From: Candidatus Colwellbacteria bacterium RIFCSPLOWO2_02_FULL_44_20b
Lineage (GTDB): Bacteria > Patescibacteriota > Minisyncoccia > UBA6257 > Colwellbacteraceae
Assembly: GCA_001817765.1 (NCBI GenBank)
Contig: MHIZ01000018.1
Coordinates: forward strand, 1 to 7,116
Length of the DNA: 7,116 bases
Reading direction: 5' to 3'
Below are positions 4,285 through 7,116 of this stretch, in pieces; positions within the stretch are counted from its first letter, which is position 1, and each line of letters opens with the position of its first letter. Under the pieces are notes generated by a model. That model had not been told where the DNA came from, searched no databases, and saw nothing but the letters and a program-made list of their open reading frames with translations. The position numbers and the translations under genes were made by a program.

Positions 4285-5654
4285 GGTTTTTCTACCTTAA
4301 TCTCACGTTGAAGCATTGTCAACGCGCGCTGAAGAGTTCTTCGTGTCTTCGCCTCAACATTAAGGCGCGCGAGCGACTCTGTATTTGAAAGGCGGACATT
4401 GAACCAAAAATCTGGAAACGTAACCGTAAGCCCATCCTTGTGCGAAATATGTTCTGCTTTTTTTCCATAATGCCGCTCAAGCCTCTGTACAAGCACGTGA
4501 AAATCATCAATACGAAATTGATGTTCCCGACTCGTGTAGTGTTTCGGCAAAGTCGAAAGCCAATCCCCTAAACTCATCCCCTGTTCCTTAAGGCGGGACA
4601 GTTCGTTGATAACGAAGAGTGCCGTGAGAATTCCCGATTCGCTGTAAAAAAAATCTTTGTAATAATAATGTCCTGAGTGCTCGGCGGCGAACTCGACTTT
4701 TTTCTCCTTCATAAGCCGCTTGATGAAAAAATAACCAACCCGCGATTCAATGAGGTGAATGTTATGCGATATCCATTGAAGAGGCGCCCTACCTTCCGCA
4801 ACGTCAATAACATATGGTGGTTTAAAGCGTGTCGTAAGAAGATAAACGATGTAATCCGAATCAACCCGCCGCCCATGCTCGTCAACAAAAGCAACTCGAT
4901 CGCCATCCGCGTCAAAAACAACACCAAGATCAGCGTTATGCTTTAGAACTGCGCGGCGCGCATCCATAGTCGCGTTCCCCTTAAGAGGATTTGGTCCGTG
5001 GCCCGGAAATTGTCCGTTAAGAACAGCGTTTAAAAATAAAGCTTGAATACCGCGCTTCCGAAAAAGACGCTTAAGAACAAGTCCCGTGGTTCCATTAGAA
5101 GAATCAAAAACAACGGTTAAAGGCGAAGAAACCTTAATGAATCGCTGGAGAAACCGAGCGTAAAGACCGATAAAATCTCGGCGAAGTTTTCCTGAGGCTT
5201 TTCGTGAGATTACTAAAGTTTTTTGTGGATGCTTGGAAAGAAATGCGTGAATCTCGCGCCCATTCACAGGCATCGCACCCGCCCGCACTACCTTAAGTCC
5301 GTTGAATTCCTTCGGGTTGTGAGAAGCAGTAACCATAATCCCACCGACACCCTTAAGATGGTTCACGAGAAAGTAAAACATCGGCGTTGTCGCGATTCCT
5401 ATAGGAAGAACCTTGCTTCGTGCTGAAAGCCCCTGGAGAACCGCGCGGTAGAGTTTCGGAGAACTAAGCCGCGCATCGTGTCCTACAAGAAGCGCTCCCT
5501 GCGGAAAAAAATGTGTAAGTCCATGCGCTATATCAGAAACAATCCGTTCATTAATCTCGGATGGATATCGCCCTCGGACATCATACGCTCGAAAAATCGA
5601 AGCCATAAAACCATAATAAACGAAAACCTGTGCTCTGTCCTCTTCCCCCAGCAT
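4281..5654 (-). CDS. Phosphomannomutase / phosphoglucomutase (alpha-D-phosphohexomutase)
   Basis: The product (457 residues from the first ATG) interconverts hexose 6- and 1-phosphates, feeding GDP-mannose or UDP-glucose type precursors for surface polysaccharide. All four domains are recognisable: FRAYDVRG (21-28), the phosphoserine loop TASHNP with Ser111, the Mg2+ loop DADGDR with Asp248, Asp250 and Asp252, the sugar-binding loop EHSGH (325-329), and the phosphate-binding loop RLSNTES (421-427). The domain-3 loop reads RVGYFFIK, with Tyr308 where the family usually has His (VGH); that His is thought to help catalysis or binding. The start is uncertain. The ATG at 5654 has an AGGAGG 11 nt upstream, but homologues begin a few residues before FRAYDVRG, which favours the ATG at 5606 (Met17, 441 residues); that one has promoter-like hexamers just upstream and could be leaderless. 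PMM versus PGM specificity cannot be read from sequence. First gene of an overlapping pair with the YkuK-like gene. Confidence 0.94.
   Translation of the reverse strand: MLGEEDRAQVFVYYGFMASIFRAYDVRGRYPSEINERIVSDIAHGLTHFFPQGALLVGHDARLSSPKLYRAVLQGLSARSKVLPIGIATTPMFYFLVNHLKGVGGIMVTASHNPKEFNGLKVVRAGAMPVNGREIHAFLSKHPQKTLVISRKASGKLRRDFIGLYARFLQRFIKVSSPLTVVFDSSNGTTGLVLKRLFRKRGIQALFLNAVLNGQFPGHGPNPLKGNATMDARRAVLKHNADLGVVFDADGDRVAFVDEHGRRVDSDYIVYLLTTRFKPPYVIDVAEGRAPLQWISHNIHLIESRVGYFFIKRLMKEKKVEFAAEHSGHYYYKDFFYSESGILTALFVINELSRLKEQGMSLGDWLSTLPKHYTSREHQFRIDDFHVLVQRLERHYGKKAEHISHKDGLTVTFPDFWFNVRLSNTESLARLNVEAKTRRTLQRALTMLQREIKVEKP
5613..5641 (-). promoter_or_regulatory. Candidate promoter for a leaderless phosphohexomutase mRNA
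   Basis: On the minus strand AGGACA (5641-5636, four of six bases of TTGACA) is separated by exactly 17 bp from TATTAT (5618-5613, five of six bases of TATAAT). The -10 box ends 6 nt before the ATG at 5606, so transcription would begin at or next to that codon. This fits the homology-based start and the arrangement at the HtrA gene. It conflicts with use of the AGGAGG farther upstream, unless both starts operate. Confidence 0.35.
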
Positions 5655-5665
5655 CCCATCTCTTA

Positions 5666-5671
5666 CCTCCT
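5666..5671 (-). promoter_or_regulatory. Strong Shine-Dalgarno (AGGAGG) upstream of the phosphohexomutase
   Basis: The only full AGGAGG noticed at a plausible distance upstream of a start codon in the window. It is 11 nt from the in-frame ATG at 5654 and 6 nt from an out-of-frame ATG at 5659 that opens a 43-codon frame. It supports a transcript beginning upstream of 5671, though it does not settle which ATG is used. Confidence 0.5.
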
Positions 5672-5720
5672 AATTTTCTTCCCTTCCCATATTCTATATT
5701 CTGCCCGCTACTGCTAAGAT

Positions 5721-5727
5721 AGAGGGG
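5721..5727 (+). promoter_or_regulatory. Purine-rich ribosome-binding site of ftsK
   Basis: AGAGGGG ends 9 nt before the ATG at 5737. It is a reasonable Shine-Dalgarno and supports that start. Confidence 0.45.
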
Positions 5728-5736
5728 TAATAAAAA

Positions 5737-6237
5737 ATGAAACCAACCAGTAAAAAACCGCGTGAAGACAAAGAAACAGAACGTCTGCACCCGGATACAA
5801 AAAAAAGCATCCTCGCGATATCGCTTTTCGGTATCGGCCTGATTCTTATTTTAAGTAGCATCGGCAAAGCCGGGCCCGTGGGTGAAACTACATATAGTTG
5901 GTTGAGTAAGGTCTTTGGTATCGGCTATCATATACTCCCCACAATTTTCATTATCGTCGCGGTAAGTCTTCTCTTTTCAAAAGAACGGCGCTTCCTTGGT
6001 ATAACGCTTATCGGAATCGTGATCGTGATAGCCGCGGGTCTTGGGTTGCTTGATATTATTACCCCTGGAAAAGCTGGATTTGCAGGTAATGTCTTAGGAA
6101 GTCTTGAGGTTCCGTTCGGGTACGCCGCCTCAATTGTGATAACAGCAACAATCGCGATCGGCGGCCTCCTAACAGCCCTTAATAAGCCATTCCGCCTGAC
6201 AATGCCTTCCTTCCTCAAAAGAAAAGGAAGAAGATGA
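5737..6237 (+). CDS. ftsK: FtsK DNA translocase, N-terminal membrane domain (frame ends early)
   Basis: This 166-residue frame encodes the membrane part of an FtsK/SpoIIIE protein, which anchors the DNA-pumping motor at the division septum. A charged cytoplasmic N-terminus (1-22) precedes four hydrophobic segments at about 24-43, 65-80, 86-106 and 127-147, the usual four-helix FtsK arrangement. It then enters a basic stretch (LKRKGRR) and stops at TGA 6235-6237. The linker and motor continue directly in the +1 frame without a gap, and that frame is open from 6200. The early stop is thus best explained by a one-base shift near 6211-6225, by mutation, sequencing error or programmed shift. If the stop is real, the product is a motor-less membrane protein. 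The assignment rests on topology and the adjoining motor, since FtsK membrane domains are poorly conserved. Confidence 0.88.
   Translation: MKPTSKKPREDKETERLHPDTKKSILAISLFGIGLILILSSIGKAGPVGETTYSWLSKVFGIGYHILPTIFIIVAVSLLFSKERRFLGITLIGIVIVIAAGLGLLDIITPGKAGFAGNVLGSLEVPFGYAASIVITATIAIGGLLTALNKPFRLTMPSFLKRKGRR
6200..6237 (+). other. Frameshift zone joining the two halves of ftsK
   Basis: Between the TGA at 6197-6199 in the motor frame and the TGA at 6235-6237 in the membrane frame both frames are open, so the shift must lie here. The A runs at 6217-6220 and 6222-6225 are the likely site. Removing one A gives a smooth join, SFLKEKEEDEVPEPK, an acidic linker typical of FtsK, whereas the unshifted frame yields KRKGRR and stops. 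Confidence 0.8.
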
Positions 6238-6259
6238 AGTCCCCGAACCAAAAATTATT

Positions 6260-7116
6260 ATGCCCGGTGAAGCCATAGAAAAGGAAGAAATAAAAGACGA
6301 GAAAGAAGAGCCCGCGGCACCCGAAGAAAAAGAGGATAAAGAAAAAGAAACACCCATAAAAACATCCGGAGGAGAAAAAGTTAAAATCAAAAAATTTAAA
6401 AACTACGTGGCGCCACCGTTTGATATGCTCGTAACCGCGACTGAAAAACCAGGCGCGGGAGATCTGCGGGCAAACGCGAACATCATTAAGCGAACCCTTG
6501 AAAGTTTTGGTATTCAGGTTGAGATGGGCGAAATAACAATTGGTCCGAAGGTTACACGCTATACATTAAAACCCGCTGAAGGAGTAAAACTCGCGCGCAT
6601 CACCGCCTTAAATCAAGATCTTGCCCTTGCCCTCGCCGCTCACCCGATCCGCATTGAGGCCCCGATCCCGGGAAAATCGCTTGTTGGTATCGAGATTCCA
6701 AATAAAACTGCGAGCATCGTCCGCCTTGGTAATATGATAACGTACGGAGAATTTTTAAACTCAGGACAGCTCGGCTTTCCCCTCGGTCGTGATGTTGGCG
6801 GTGATCCGATTATGGGCCGCATCGACAAAATGCCGCACCTCTTGATAGCCGGCGCAACAGGAAGCGGTAAAAGTATCGCGATTCATTCCCTTATCGTTTC
6901 TCTCCTTTTCAAAAATTCTCCGGAAACACTACGCCTTGTCTTGATTGATCCGAAGCGAGTAGAGCTTTCTATCTACGAGGGTATCCCCCATCTCATCACC
7001 TCAGTCGTGAATGAAAACAAAAAAGCGATCGGTGTCCTAAAATGGGCGATCCAAGAAATGGAACGCCGGTACGAAACGCTTCTAAAAGCAGGAGCCCGCG
7101 ATATAGGTAGCTACAA
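6260..7116 (+). CDS. ftsK: FtsK DNA translocase, linker and motor domain (shifted frame, runs off the right edge)
   Basis: This frame is open from 6200 to the window end; its first ATG is at 6260, without a close Shine-Dalgarno, so it probably is not a separate start. It begins with a Lys/Glu/Pro-rich linker (to about 6380), then the FtsK alpha domain: FDML, GDLRANANIIKRTLESFGI, IGPKVTRYTLKPAEGVK and IRIEAPIPGKSLVGIEIPN. The beta (RecA-like) domain starts near 6760 with the Walker A motif GATGSGKS at 6851-6874 and the family signature LIDPKRVELSIYEGIPHL, followed by EMERRYETL. The Walker B aspartates and the C-terminal gamma winged-helix domain, which reads polar sequences, lie beyond the window. 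The motor is hexameric and pumps double-stranded DNA during chromosome segregation. All motor residues visible are intact, so this part does not look decayed. Confidence 0.9.
   Translation, partial: MPGEAIEKEEIKDEKEEPAAPEEKEDKEKETPIKTSGGEKVKIKKFKNYVAPPFDMLVTATEKPGAGDLRANANIIKRTLESFGIQVEMGEITIGPKVTRYTLKPAEGVKLARITALNQDLALALAAHPIRIEAPIPGKSLVGIEIPNKTASIVRLGNMITYGEFLNSGQLGFPLGRDVGGDPIMGRIDKMPHLLIAGATGSGKSIAIHSLIVSLLFKNSPETLRLVLIDPKRVELSIYEGIPHLITSVVNENKKAIGVLKWAIQEMERRYETLLKAGARDIGSY

Larger units (their letters stand above)
5655..5736. other. Divergent intergenic region between the phosphohexomutase and ftsK
   Basis: An 82-bp gap that must serve both divergent genes. It is pyrimidine-rich on the plus strand near 5660-5690. 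Possible plus-strand -10 boxes are TATATT (5695-5700) and TAAGAT (5715-5720); neither has a good -35. It holds the AGGAGG of the left gene and the AGAGGGG of ftsK. No inverted repeat resembling an operator was found. Confidence 0.4.

Noticed and set aside
3155..5654. Defence or other novel multi-gene system made of the nuclease-like genes
   Set aside because: The two nuclease-like proteins belong to housekeeping-type families and adjoin a sugar-phosphate mutase; no toxin, sensor, helicase or effector partner is present.
6235..6237. TGA in ftsK read as glycine (alternative genetic code)
   Set aside because: The motor domain is in a different frame, so readthrough would not restore it. TGA also ends the mutase and YkuK-like genes at sensible positions.
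5928..6251. 107-codon minus-strand open frame
   Set aside because: Antisense to the FtsK transmembrane segments; its apparent length follows from the biased codons of the membrane helices.

Overview
The window looks like compact bacterial chromosome with short intergenic gaps, one protein-coding strand for most of its length and few good Shine-Dalgarno sites. The gene set (HtrA-type protease, cysteine desulfurase, small DEDD exonuclease, YkuK/DUF458 protein, phosphohexomutase, FtsK, ClpB) and the protein style suggest a Candidate Phyla Radiation / Patescibacteria (Parcubacteria-like) genome. This is inference, because no rRNA or other phylogenetic marker is present. TGA terminates at least two well-recognised genes, so the TGA=Gly code of Gracilibacteria/Absconditabacteria does not apply.

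Layout, left to right. Positions 1-198 (minus) hold the first 66 codons of a ClpB-type disaggregase, running off the left edge and carrying an exact in-frame 63-bp tandem duplication. Positions 275-439 hold a 165-bp element that is one long imperfect palindrome, flanked by TTA direct repeats; it looks like a non-autonomous transposon (MITE) sitting exactly at the stop codon of the next gene. Positions 440-1729 (minus) encode an HtrA/DegP-type serine protease with one PDZ domain. Positions 1765-2967 (minus) encode an IscS/NifS-type cysteine desulfurase. Positions 2968-3154 are a gap with several GC-rich hairpins. Positions 3155-3727 (minus) encode a small DEDDy 3'-5' exonuclease-like protein. 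Positions 3775-4284 (minus) encode a YkuK/DUF458 RNase H-fold protein that starts at TTG and overlaps by 4 bp the phosphomannomutase/phosphoglucomutase gene at 4281-5654 (minus). From 5737 rightward (plus, divergent) lies ftsK, split by an apparent single-base frameshift between its membrane domain and its motor domain and cut by the right edge.

The genes are housekeeping: protein quality control (ClpB, HtrA), sulfur transfer (cysteine desulfurase), nucleic-acid processing (two RNase H-fold proteins), sugar-phosphate metabolism for the envelope (phosphohexomutase) and chromosome segregation/division (FtsK). They do not form one pathway; only the phosphohexomutase and YkuK-like genes are clearly cotranscribed. 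I do not see a new multi-gene system. The observations most worth following are the palindromic MITE that duplicates a stop codon, the ftsK frameshift, the clpB tandem duplication, the hairpin cluster at 3041-3131, and -10-like boxes so close to start codons that several mRNAs may be leaderless.
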